Shown here piece by piece: positions 55,370 to 63,592 of a stretch of DNA of 64,000 nt. Below the pieces are notes generated by a model, which was not told where the DNA came from, did no database searches, and saw only the letters and a list, made by a program, of their open reading frames with translations. Numbering within the stretch: the first letter of the stretch is position 1; each line of letters starts with the position of its first letter. The DNA lies in the NCBI GenBank assembly GCA_963811365.1, contig CAWEQW010000008.1, positions 1 to 64,000 of the forward strand. The letters run 5' to 3'. Source of the stretch: CAWEQW01 sp963811365. Its GTDB lineage: Bacteria; Actinomycetota; Actinomycetes; Propionibacteriales; Nocardioidaceae. Made by a program: the position numbers and the translations under genes.

Positions 55370-56204
55370 GGTCGTCCTCGTCCAGCCTGAGCTCCACGGC
55401 GCGCACGGAGTCCTCGATCGACTCCGGGCGGCTGGCGCCGGGGATCGGGATCACCGCGGGCGACTGCGCCAGCTCCCAGGCCAGGCACACCTGCTGGGCG
55501 CTGACGTCGTGCTTGCGGGCGACCTCGGCGAAGGGCGCGAAACGGTCGCCGAGCCCCGCGGCGTCGGACATGCCGCCGAGCGGGCTCCACGGCAGGAACG
55601 CCAGGCCCAGCTCGGCGCAGAGCTCGAGCTCCGGCTGGGAGCCTCGGAACGCCGGTGAGTACTGGTTCTCCACGCTGACCAGCCCGGAGCCGAGGATGTC
55701 GTGGGCGAGCCGGATCTGGTCCGAGTCGGCGTTGGACAGCCCCACGGCCTCGACCAGCCCCTCGTCGAGCAGCCGCTTGAGCCCTCCGACGGTCTCGGCG
55801 TACTCCACGCCGGGGTCCGGCCGGTGGTGCTGGTAGAGCCCGATCCGGTCGACGCCGAGCCGGCGCAGGGAGGCCTCGCAGGCCCGGCGCAGGTACTCCG
55901 GGCTGCCGTTTCGCCCCCAGTCCGTGCCGGTGCGGGTGTGGCCGCCCTTGGTCGCCACGAGCACGTCGTCGGCCCCGGCGCCGTACTCGCGGAGCGCGCG
56001 GGCCACCAGCTCCTCGTTGTGGCCGAAGGTCTCCTCGTCGGGCGAGTAGGCGTCAGCGGTGTCGATCAGGGTGACCCCGAGCTCGAGCGCCCGGTGGATC
56101 GTCCGGACCCCACGCTCCACGTCGTTCCTCTCACGCACGGACATCGGCATGGCGCCGAGCCCGAGCGCGCTCACGGTGCGGTCTCCGATGCGTCGCTGTT
56201 CCAT
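55347..56204 (-). CDS. Aldo/keto reductase
   Basis: This 285-aa TIM-barrel NADPH oxidoreductase has VSALGLGAMPMS, VTLIDTADAYSPDEETF (catalytic Asp-Tyr), VLVATKGGHTRTG (Lys), IGLYQHHRPDPGV with the catalytic His, and IPIPGASRPESIEDSV for cofactor phosphate binding. The substrate is unknown. ATG 56204 follows TAGCAT by 7 nt. It overlaps the rnd 3' end by 23 bp. Confidence 0.93.
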   Translation of the reverse strand: MEQRRIGDRTVSALGLGAMPMSVRERNDVERGVRTIHRALELGVTLIDTADAYSPDEETFGHNEELVARALREYGAGADDVLVATKGGHTRTGTDWGRNGSPEYLRRACEASLRRLGVDRIGLYQHHRPDPGVEYAETVGGLKRLLDEGLVEAVGLSNADSDQIRLAHDILGSGLVSVENQYSPAFRGSQPELELCAELGLAFLPWSPLGGMSDAAGLGDRFAPFAEVARKHDVSAQQVCLAWELAQSPAVIPIPGASRPESIEDSVRAVELRLDEDDLSRCSAA

Positions 56205-56211
56205 GCCGCCA

Positions 56212-56217
56212 ATGCTA
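56212..56217 (-). promoter_or_regulatory. -10 box (TAGCAT) for the aldo/keto reductase
   Basis: TAGCAT on the minus strand ends 7 nt before ATG 56204, consistent with a leaderless mRNA. Confidence 0.5.
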
Positions 56218-56252
56218 GGCAGGGGGTGGCTGGGGACCCCGGTGGGAAGAAT

Positions 56253-57362
56253 GTGCCCGTGACGCTCGACACCCCGCTGGACCGGATGCTGGACCGGGGC
56301 CGGCTGTCCTTCACCGCGCGGCTGGGCCGGCTGCGGTCGAAGGGGTGGGTGATCGGCCAGTGCGCGGTCTCCGCCGGCGTCGCCTGGTGGCTCGCCAAGG
56401 ACGTCGTCGGCCACCCGAAGCCGTTCTTCGCGCCGATCGTCGCGGTGGTCTGCCTCGGCACCAGCTACGGCCAACGGCTGCGCCGGGTGATCGACCTGAC
56501 CATCGGCGTCGCGGTGGGGGTGTTCCTCGCGGACCTGCTCGTGCGGGTGCTGGGCAGCGGGCCGTGGCAGGTCACCCTGGTGTGCGCCCTCGCGATGTCG
56601 GTGGCGTTCCTGCTCAACCCCAACCAGCTCTTCGTGACCCAGGCGGCCGTGCAGGGCATCGTCGTGGTCACGCTGGTGGCGTCCTCGGGCTACGCGTTCA
56701 CCCGGTGGCTGGACGCGGTCATCGGCGGCGCCGTCGCGCTGGTCGCCGCCTCGGTCGTGCCCCGGGCGCCGCTGCGTCGCCCGCGCGAACAGGCCGCCAC
56801 CGTCGTACGCCGGGTCGGGGAGCTGCTGCACGCGGCCTCCCAGGTGGCGGTGGACGGGGACGTCGAGCGCACCTACCAGGTGCTGGCCTCCGCGCGTGGC
56901 ACCGACAGCCTGATCCGCGAGCTGCAGGCGGCGGCCGACGAGGGGCTGTCGGTGGTCGCCTCCTCGCCGTTCCGCCGGCGGCACACCGGCCAGGTCCGGC
57001 AGATCGCCGAGCTCGTCGAGCCGCTCGACCGGGCGATCCGCAACACCCGGGTCCTGGTGCGCCGGCTGGCCGTGCTGGCCTACCACCGCCGGCAGCTCCC
57101 GGACGCGTACACCGTGCTCCTCACGAACCTCGCCGACGTCGCCGACGCGATGGCCGAGGAGTTCGCGGCGGGCCGGATGCCGAGCGCCGTCCGCACCGAG
57201 CTGCTCGCGGTCGGCGACGGCACCGCGTCGGTCGAGCGGAGCAGCGACCTGTCCGCCGAAGTGGTGCTGGCGCAGATCCGCTCGATCGTGGTCGACCTGC
57301 TCCAGCTCACCGGCCTCGACGTCCTCGAGGCGACCGACGCGCTGCCCCCACCTCGCCCGTAG
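56253..57362 (+). CDS. FUSC/aromatic-acid-exporter-family membrane protein
   Basis: This protein of about 369 aa has six membrane helices in the first 170 residues (VIGQCAVSAGVAWWLAKDVV ... PIVAVVCLGTSYGQRLRRVI, GVAVGVFLADLLVRVLG and others) and a long helical cytoplasmic C-terminal half (EQAATVVRRVGELLHAASQV onward). This is the layout of FUSC/ArAE-like proteins. The exported substrate is unknown. GTG 56253 has GGGAAG close upstream; GTG 56259 is an alternative. Confidence 0.85.
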   Translation: MPVTLDTPLDRMLDRGRLSFTARLGRLRSKGWVIGQCAVSAGVAWWLAKDVVGHPKPFFAPIVAVVCLGTSYGQRLRRVIDLTIGVAVGVFLADLLVRVLGSGPWQVTLVCALAMSVAFLLNPNQLFVTQAAVQGIVVVTLVASSGYAFTRWLDAVIGGAVALVAASVVPRAPLRRPREQAATVVRRVGELLHAASQVAVDGDVERTYQVLASARGTDSLIRELQAAADEGLSVVASSPFRRRHTGQVRQIAELVEPLDRAIRNTRVLVRRLAVLAYHRRQLPDAYTVLLTNLADVADAMAEEFAAGRMPSAVRTELLAVGDGTASVERSSDLSAEVVLAQIRSIVVDLLQLTGLDVLEATDALPPPRP

Positions 57363-57392
57363 CGCCCGCTCCGGCTCGTAGGGTTGACCACG

Positions 57393-58013
57393 ATGTCTGA
57401 GAACCCGCGCCACCACCGGCCCGCGATGCCGGGCGCCGCGCACTTCGAGGCGCTCGTCGGGGAGACCGACCCGGCGACCCGCAGCGAGGCGGCGGACCGG
57501 TGCGCCACGCTGCTGGTCCGCGGGGCCTACGAGAGCCCGGACGATGCCGTGGTGGCCCGGGTCGTCGGGCTCGCGGACACCGAGGGCCTCGACACGCTCG
57601 CCGACCTGTGGGCCGGCTCACCGCCCGACTCGCTGGCCGGCTGCCTGTGGCGGCTCTACCTGCTGCGGTCGTGGGTGCACCTGGACCCGGTCGCCGCGGC
57701 GCGGGAGTTCGACGCCGGCCGCCGGCACACGCCCGTGCACGAGGTGGTGGCGGGGGTCGTCGACCCGCCCGGGCCCGACGAGGTGCGGCGGCTCGTCGAC
57801 CAGGTGCTGCGCGGCGTGGCGCGCGGCGACTTCGCGGACACGCTGTTCCGCGCCGCGGCGTTCGCCCGGGTGGTCGCCGCGGGGCGGGCCTCCGACGGCG
57901 CCACGCACGCAGCGACGCCGTACGCCTCCGACCTGTCGGCGGCCAAGCTCGTCACGATGGCCGACCAGCTCGAGCACTCCGCACGACTCGAGCTCGACGG
58001 CATTCTCAGCTGA
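57393..58013 (+). CDS. Conserved actinobacterial protein of unknown function
   Basis: This 206-aa, mostly helical protein has no signal or membrane segment. It contains HFEALVGETDPATRSEAADR and LADLWAGSPPDSLAGCLWRL, then YLLRSWVHLDPVAAAREFDA. I recognise it as conserved in this group but not by function. The ATG is preceded by TAGGGT 8 nt upstream and has no ribosome site, so it is probably leaderless. Confidence 0.72.
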   Translation: MSENPRHHRPAMPGAAHFEALVGETDPATRSEAADRCATLLVRGAYESPDDAVVARVVGLADTEGLDTLADLWAGSPPDSLAGCLWRLYLLRSWVHLDPVAAAREFDAGRRHTPVHEVVAGVVDPPGPDEVRRLVDQVLRGVARGDFADTLFRAAAFARVVAAGRASDGATHAATPYASDLSAAKLVTMADQLEHSARLELDGILS

Positions 58014-58143
58014 TCCACGTCCGCTGGCCTTCGCCTTGTAGACTTGGCGACGCGCCGGGCCGCGGCAGCCCCGGGTCCCAAAAGAAGCCGCTGCGAGCGG
58101 CCACGCGCCGTGAGGCGCTCCCGGTCCGGCGCACCCATCTCGT

Positions 58144-59076
58144 TCAGGTCGGCTCGGCGGCGAACGCCCGCGCGACCTGCGCCGCGAGCGACGCGTTGGC
58201 CAGCACCAGCGAGACGTTCGCGGCCAGGCTCGCTCCCCCGGTGTGCTCGTGGAAGTACGCCAGCAGGAAGGGCGTGACGTCCTTGCCGCGAACGCGCTGC
58301 TCGGTCGCTGCGGCGAGCCCCGACGCCAGCGTGCGCTCGTGCAGCGCCCGGTCCATCTCATCCCGCGGCGACACCGGGTTGGCCACCACGACCCCGCCCT
58401 CGAGACCCAGCGCGTCCCGCTGCCGCATCAGCTCGGCGACCTCCTCGGCGGTCTCCACCCGCCAGGGGACCGGGAGCCCGGTGTCGCGGACGTAGAACCC
58501 GGGGAAGGTGTCGGTCCGGTGTCCGAGGACCGGCACGGACAGCGTCTCGAGACGCTCCAGGGTCGCCGGCACGTCCAGGATCGACTTCACCCCGGCACAG
58601 ACGACGGTCACCGGCACCGACGCCAGCGCGCCGAGGTCCGCTGACACGTCCCAGGTCTGCTGCGCGCCACGGTGCACCCCTCCGAGCCCCCCGGTGGCGA
58701 ACACCCGGATGCCCGCCCGGTGCGCGAGGTACGACGTGGCGGCCACGGTCGTCGCACCGGTGGCCCGCCGCGCCAGCACCGGCCCGAGGTCACGGACGCT
58801 GCACTTCACGACGTCGTCGTCCTCGGCCACCCGGTCCAGCGCCTCGTCGTCGAGGCCGAGCCGGACCACGCCGTCGAGCACGGCCACGGTGGCCGGCACA
58901 GCCCCGCCGTCGCGCACCCGCTGCTCGATCGCGCGCGCGGTCGCGGCACTCGTCTCGGTGGGCAGCCCGTGGCTGATGATCGTGGACTCCAGCGCGACGA
59001 CGCCGCGCCCTGATGCAATAGCGTCGGACACCTCGTCGGTGAGCTGCAGCCCGGCCGGCGGTGGAGTGGTCCTCAC
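58144..59076 (-). CDS. psuG: Pseudouridine-5'-phosphate glycosidase
   Basis: This 310-aa enzyme splits pseudouridine 5'-phosphate into uracil and ribose 5-phosphate. Conserved regions are GVVALESTIISHGLP, KCSVRDLGPVLARRATGATT, VFATGGLGGVHRGAQQTWDV (including the catalytic Lys/metal region), VCAGVKSILDVPATLERLET and NPVSPRDEMDR. The GTG 59076 start has a CACAAT box 6 nt upstream. It is divergent from the kinase psuK; together they degrade pseudouridine. Confidence 0.93.
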   Translation of the reverse strand: MRTTPPPAGLQLTDEVSDAIASGRGVVALESTIISHGLPTETSAATARAIEQRVRDGGAVPATVAVLDGVVRLGLDDEALDRVAEDDDVVKCSVRDLGPVLARRATGATTVAATSYLAHRAGIRVFATGGLGGVHRGAQQTWDVSADLGALASVPVTVVCAGVKSILDVPATLERLETLSVPVLGHRTDTFPGFYVRDTGLPVPWRVETAEEVAELMRQRDALGLEGGVVVANPVSPRDEMDRALHERTLASGLAAATEQRVRGKDVTPFLLAYFHEHTGGASLAANVSLVLANASLAAQVARAFAAEPT

Positions 59077-59123
59077 CCGGACATTGTGCCGGAGGCCGCG
59101 CTCTGTAACGGGAAGGAGCATCC

Positions 59124-59957
59124 GTGCGCGTGGTGTGCGTCGGTGACGTGATGCTCGACGTGCTGGTGCGCGCGCCCGGTGGCTTCGTGCCCGACGACGA
59201 CGCACCCGCCTCGATCACCCTGGCACCGGGCGGCCAGGCCGCGAACGTGGCCGCCTGGGTGGTCGCGCTGGGCGGACGGGCCCACGTCCTCGGACCCCGC
59301 GGCAGGTCCGGCTCGGCCCGGCTGGTCGAGGAGGCGCTGCGGCGCCGCGGCGTCGAGGTGACCGGACCGTACGTCGAGCGATCGGGCGTCGTGGTCTCGA
59401 TGCTGACCGGCGAGCAGCGGTCGCTGGCGTCCGACCCCGGCGACGTCGGCTGGCTGGACGACGTACGCCCCGGAGCGTGGCTCGACGAGACGCAGGCCCT
59501 GTTCGTGTCCGGCTACACGCTGGTCCGGGCCGCCGAGCCGGGGCGGCTCGTGGAGCTGGCCGCGCGGGCCAGGGCGGCAGGGGCCCGGGTCGCCGTGGAC
59601 CTGTCGTCGGCGGCGATGGCCACGGCGTTCGGGGCGGCCGGCTACCGGGCGCTGTGGGAGGCCCTGCGCCCCGACGTGGTGCTCGGCAACGACCGCGAGT
59701 GGGCGGTCGCGGGATACCCCGCGTCGCCGGCCCGCGGCGTCGTGGTGGTCAAGCACGGCGCTCGCGGCGCGACCTTCGTCTCCGACGGCGTCGCCGAGCA
59801 CCGGGACGTCGTGCCGGGGCCGGTGCTGGACGCCACCGGGGCCGGCGACGCGCTGGCCGCCGGCTACCTCGTCGGGGGTCCCGACCTCGCCATGCGGGCA
59901 GCGGCGCGCTGCGTCGCCCGGCTCGGCGCGCAACCCCCGGAGGAGGCACCGCCGTGA
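59124..59957 (+). CDS. psuK: PfkB-family pseudouridine kinase-like
   Basis: This 277-aa ribokinase-type enzyme has VVCVGDVMLDVLVRAPG, the substrate region LAPGGQAANVAAWVVALGG, and the C-terminal active-site motif DATGAGDALAAGYL with the catalytic Asp. Its place next to psuG points to pseudouridine phosphorylation. The start is GTG 59124 with AAGGAG 7 nt upstream. The stop overlaps the ArfB start (GTGA). Confidence 0.87.
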   Translation: MRVVCVGDVMLDVLVRAPGGFVPDDDAPASITLAPGGQAANVAAWVVALGGRAHVLGPRGRSGSARLVEEALRRRGVEVTGPYVERSGVVVSMLTGEQRSLASDPGDVGWLDDVRPGAWLDETQALFVSGYTLVRAAEPGRLVELAARARAAGARVAVDLSSAAMATAFGAAGYRALWEALRPDVVLGNDREWAVAGYPASPARGVVVVKHGARGATFVSDGVAEHRDVVPGPVLDATGAGDALAAGYLVGGPDLAMRAAARCVARLGAQPPEEAPP

Positions 59958-60373
59958 GCCGCCTCGAGGTTCGTGGCCACGAGATCCCCGAGGGGGAGCT
60001 GCGGTGGCGGTTCAGCCGGTCGAGCGGGCCGGGTGGGCAGTCGGTGAACACCGCCGACTCACGGGTGGAGCTGCTGTTCGACCTCGGGAGGACCGAGGCC
60101 TTTCCCGACCATCTGCGGGCGCGCGCGCTGACGCGGCTGCAGGGACGCCTCGTCGACGGGGTGCTGGTGGTCACCGCATCGGAGTACCGCTCGCAGCTGC
60201 GCAACCGGGAGGCGGCGCGGGCAAGGCTCGCCGGCCTGCTCGACGAGGCGCTGGCTCCGCCGAGCGCGCCGCGGCGGCCGACCCGGCCCACCCGCGGGTC
60301 GCAGCGGCGCCGCCTCGAGGGAAAGGCGCGACGGGCGCAGACGAAGGCGCTGCGGCGTCGGCCCGACTACTGA
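59954..60373 (+). CDS. arfB: Alternative ribosome-rescue factor ArfB (YaeJ/ICT1-like)
   Basis: This 139-aa peptidyl-tRNA hydrolase releases nascent chains from stalled ribosomes. It has the GGQ loop SSGPGGQSVNTADSRVEL and a strongly basic C-terminal tail (RRRLEGKARRAQTKALRRRP) that would enter the empty mRNA channel. GTG 59954 overlaps the psuK stop and has AGGAGG upstream. It overlaps the convergent ClC gene by 7 bp. Confidence 0.93.
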   Translation: MSRLEVRGHEIPEGELRWRFSRSSGPGGQSVNTADSRVELLFDLGRTEAFPDHLRARALTRLQGRLVDGVLVVTASEYRSQLRNREAARARLAGLLDEALAPPSAPRRPTRPTRGSQRRRLEGKARRAQTKALRRRPDY

Positions 60374-61731
60374 GCCGGCACCGGCACCTGTCGCTGGGCC
60401 GGGGCGGTCAGACGTGCGGTGACCACGTGGGACACCACCACCGCCACGATGATCAGCGGCATCAGCGCGGGCTGGTCGCTGGCCAGCATCAGCGAGGGGA
60501 GCAGCACCGACACCATGGGCATCCGGAGCATGGCCACCGTCATGGCGCCGACCCCGATGCCGACCCCGGCGACCATCGGCAGGCCCGGGAGGCTCGACAG
60601 CAGGATGCCGCCCGTGGCGCCGACGAAGATCGCCGGGAACACGGGACCGCCGCGGAACGCGCTCAGGGACAGGCCGTAGGCCACGCTCTTGCACAGCAGC
60701 AGCAGCACGAGCGCCCCGACGGACCAGGACGCGGCCTTGGAGACCAGCTCGGGCATCTGGTCCTGGCCGGAGAACAGCACGTACGACGCGGACTTGTCGG
60801 TCACCGCGGCGAAGAGCACGGCGATCGCCCCCACGGCGAACCCGATCACCGGTGAGGCCAGCAGCCGTCTCGGCACGACGACCGCCTGCAGAGCCCGACC
60901 GATCCGCTGGATCCCGACGCCGAGCACGGCACCGAGCACCCCGACGACCAGGGCGTAGCCGAACTCGACGACCGTCGGGGCGCCGAAGGGGGGCAGCCCG
61001 GGCAGTGCCAGCGAGAAGGTCCCCTGGCCGGTCCACTGGTCCAGGCCCACGAAGATGAGCGCGCCGATGCCCGAGGCGAGCAGCCCCGGAAGCAGCACCA
61101 CGCCGAGGATCGGGCCGCCGAGCCCGACCGCCTCCATGAGCAGGAACGCACCGACGATCGGCGACCCAAGCAGGGTGGAGATCGCCGCGAAGGAGCCGGC
61201 TGCGCCGATCACCATCGCGGCCTGCGCGGGAGCGTCCTTCTTGACCAGGTGCACGGCGAGGACCCCGAGCCCGCTGCCGATCGCGATCAGCGGCGCCTCC
61301 GGCCCGAGCACGGCGCCCAGGCAGAGGGTGGCGAGCGAGGCGACGACGATTCCGGGCAGGTCCGCGGGTTCGACCGGGCCGCCCGAGGCGTTGAACCCCT
61401 GGGCGGGCTCGTGGCCGCCGGTGCCGCGCAGGTAGGTCAGGGACAGTCCCACGATCACGCCACAGGCCGTCAGGGGCAGCAGCGGCCACCACGTCGGGGC
61501 GGCGTCGAACCCGAGCTGCTCGGGCAGCGTGCTGAAGACCCAGGTCTGGCTCTTGGAGACGAAGGCGAGGAACAGGTACGCGACCGCGGCGACGGGCGCG
61601 CCGACCACGGCGCCCAGCACCAGCAACGCGATGTACTGGCGGCTCCGGAGCACCGCCTCCGGGTCCGGCGGGGCGCCCGGTCCGGCCGGGGGCCGTCCGG
61701 CTGCCGAGTCGTCCGCCGTGCTCTGCGCCAC
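60367..61731 (-). CDS. ClC-family chloride channel/transporter
   Basis: This 454-aa protein has about 10-12 membrane helices. The ClC signatures include GGHEPAQ near the first Cl- site, the glutamate-bearing GAVLGPEAPLIAIGSGLG, GSPIVGAFLLMEAVGLGGPI and FRGGPVFPAIFVGA. The gating Glu in GPEAP is present, whereas the exchanger-type proton Glu could not be located, so channel and exchanger cannot be told apart. The start is probably GTG 61731; the same frame runs on upstream into the EEP gene by chance. Confidence 0.9.
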   Translation of the reverse strand: MAQSTADDSAAGRPPAGPGAPPDPEAVLRSRQYIALLVLGAVVGAPVAAVAYLFLAFVSKSQTWVFSTLPEQLGFDAAPTWWPLLPLTACGVIVGLSLTYLRGTGGHEPAQGFNASGGPVEPADLPGIVVASLATLCLGAVLGPEAPLIAIGSGLGVLAVHLVKKDAPAQAAMVIGAAGSFAAISTLLGSPIVGAFLLMEAVGLGGPILGVVLLPGLLASGIGALIFVGLDQWTGQGTFSLALPGLPPFGAPTVVEFGYALVVGVLGAVLGVGIQRIGRALQAVVVPRRLLASPVIGFAVGAIAVLFAAVTDKSASYVLFSGQDQMPELVSKAASWSVGALVLLLLCKSVAYGLSLSAFRGGPVFPAIFVGATGGILLSSLPGLPMVAGVGIGVGAMTVAMLRMPMVSVLLPSLMLASDQPALMPLIIVAVVVSHVVTARLTAPAQRQVPVPAQ

Positions 61732-61778
61732 CGGGCAACTACAGCAGAACCCGGGCCGGGCCGCATGCTTTTGGAGGC

Positions 61779-62736
61779 CTACGTGCCGAGGGCGACATCC
61801 GCGACGACGCACGCGTGGTCGGAGGGCCAGAGGCCATGCCCCGCGGTCCGGTCGGCCGGGCGGTCCCCGGCGGTCCGGCACGCCAGGACCCGGCCGCCGC
61901 GCACGAACACGTAGTCGATGCGCTCGTGCAGCATGCTGTCGACGTTGGAGAGGTCGGCCTGCTGCCCGCAGGTGAGGCCGTTCCCCTGGGCCGCCCGCGA
62001 CGTCCCAGGCGTCGACGTACGGCGCCGGCATGGCGAGCTCCTCGGGGGGCGCGTTGAAGTCGCCGACGACCACCGCCGACCCCGCGGGGTCGGCCACCGC
62101 CTCCAGCAGCTCGTCGCGCTGGGCGGCACGCACGTCGGCCGACCACGCCTCGAGGTGGGTGTTCACGAACCGCAGCGGGCTGCCGTCGACCTCCACGTCC
62201 AACCGTGACCAGCCGCGCACGACGTCGTACCCGACGCCCGGGACGCCCGTGGGGATCCGCAGCGAAGTCGTGAAGCGGCCGTGACGCTCGGCCACCGGCT
62301 CGACGCCGCTTCCCGCACGCACGAGGACGACGTCGCCGCCGGCCAGCACCAGCTCCTCGTCCGGCGCCTCGAGGCCCGAGCCGCGGAAGGTGTGGTTGAC
62401 GGCGCGCGCGGCGTACGGCGTGCCGGCGCGGTCCAGAGCGTCGAGCAGGAGCGCGAGGAAGTCGCTGCGGAGCACCGGCTCGGCCCCGGCCCGGCGCACC
62501 GACCACTGCGTGACCTCCTGGAGGCCCACGAGGTCCGGCCGCTCGGCGGCGAGCACCCTCGCGACGGCCGGTGCGCGGCGCGCGAAGTCGGTGACCGCGA
62601 GCTGTCCCGCAACACGCGCGCTCCGCTCGTCGAGCTCGCCGGCGCTCGTGGCGTCGAACAGCAGCGACAGGTCCGCACCGAGGTAGAGGTTGTACGTCGC
62701 CACCCGCACCACGCCCGGTTCTCGCGCCGTCGTCAT
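61779..62736 (-). pseudogene. EEP-family nuclease/phosphatase gene split by a frameshift
   Basis: From ATG 62736 the frame encodes VVRVATYNLYLGADLSLLFD, GLQEVTQW, VNTHLEAW, GDFNAPPEE and ends sense at YVDAWDVAGG near 61990. The rest of the fold is one frame over: GNGLTCGQQADLSNVDSMLH, RIDYVFVRGG, then SDHACVVADV and stop at 61779. All EEP catalytic motifs are present across the break, so a single one-base indel near 61985-61995 separates them. Either the gene is inactive or the base call is wrong. A secreted relative is intact at 23.1 kb. Confidence 0.85.
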
Positions 62737-62990
62737 CGGGCCATCATGACGGCTCCTGCGGACCTCGCGTGGTGCCTCCTGTAGATGTGCTGGATGTGGT
62801 TGTCGGCGGTCTTCGCCGAGATGAACAGCAGGTCAGAGACCCCGTGTGGGGTCGCCCCGTCCGCGATGAGCAGCAGCACCTGCGCCGCGCGAGCCTCCGG
62901 CTCGATCCAGCGAACCTCCGCGTCCACCACGTCGAACGGCGGCGGCGTGCCGTAGGCGCCGGGGGACGGACGGAAGCGGGGGATCCTCGT
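62733..62990 (-). pseudogene. LuxR-type helix-turn-helix remnant
   Basis: The minus strand encodes VLLLIADGATPHGVSDLLFI, SAKTADNHIQHIYRRH and a short tail ending at the stop 62733. This matches the C-terminal LuxR-type DNA-binding domain attached to some actinobacterial regulators, but the last helix is corrupted (RRHHARSAGAVMMAR). The sequence upstream does not make a recognisable domain. The stop overlaps the EEP ATG. Confidence 0.55.
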
Positions 62991-63592
62991 GGCAGAACAA
63001 CCGGACGTCACCGTCGACCACGCGCGCCGAACACCGCGTCCGCCGGTGCCCGCCGACCAGCGGACGCACCAGGACCACCCGCAGGAGGCGCGCCGCAGAC
63101 TGCGTGCCACGGTCGTCGTCCCGGTGCTTCCAGCCGTCTCCCCCGCTGTCACCCGGGGAGGTACCGCAATGTCTCAGTCCGCTGACCGAGTCCGCGGGGC
63201 TCTGGCAAGCACGCCGGTCCTTCGGCCCGTAGGTGACGCAGGAACGCATGGACGGCTGCGGTCGCCGGCTCGCCGGACGGTCAGTGTCTGCGCGGTGGCG
63301 TGCGCCGTCCGGTGCGGTGCGGTGGTCTCGGGGGCGAGTCCGCGCGCGGGTCTGTCTGGGCCAGGCGCGTCCCGTGTCGGAGGTTCCCCCGGACCGCGGA
63401 GGGTGTGCTCCGGCCCGGCCGGGGTCGTCGGGGCCGGGGTCGTCGGGGCCGGGGTCGTCGGGGCCGGGGTCGTCGGGGCCGGGGGTTGCTGGTGGTGTGG
63501 GGCTGCTGGTCGGGGGGATCGTGAGCGGGGGTTGGGGATAGTGGGTCAGGGGCGGTCCGGGAATGTCGGTGCCGGGTCGTAGGTTCGTGGTC
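62991..63592. other. Low-complexity region at the right side, no gene supported
   Basis: These roughly 600 bp contain a perfect 15-bp tandem repeat at 63421-63480 and otherwise only composition-driven frames on both strands. A possible start (ATG 63169 with GGGGAGG upstream) opens a frame that soon becomes repeat-encoded Gly/Val, so I do not call a gene. Confidence 0.4.
63421..63480. repeat. 15-bp tandem repeat, four perfect copies
   Basis: GGGGTCGTCGGGGCC occurs four times in a row without change, with partial copies on the flanks. If read on the minus strand it encodes PDDPG pentapeptides. It is a minisatellite prone to copy-number change. Confidence 0.9.

Noticed and set aside
58014..58143. 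Possible start of a sigma-factor gene after the 206-aa protein
   Set aside because: A short Lys/Arg-containing frame follows a TTGTAGACT-like sequence, but it ends in unrelated sequence and psuG occupies the other strand, so there is no support for a gene.
60367..62736. Apparent fusion of an EEP domain with a ClC channel
   Set aside because: The EEP gene is frameshifted and its true end is in another frame at 61779. The ClC protein has its own start near 61731, so the continuous frame is accidental.
63421..63480. Possible CRISPR-like array
   Set aside because: The 15-bp units are directly adjacent without spacers, so it is a tandem minisatellite. No cas genes are present.
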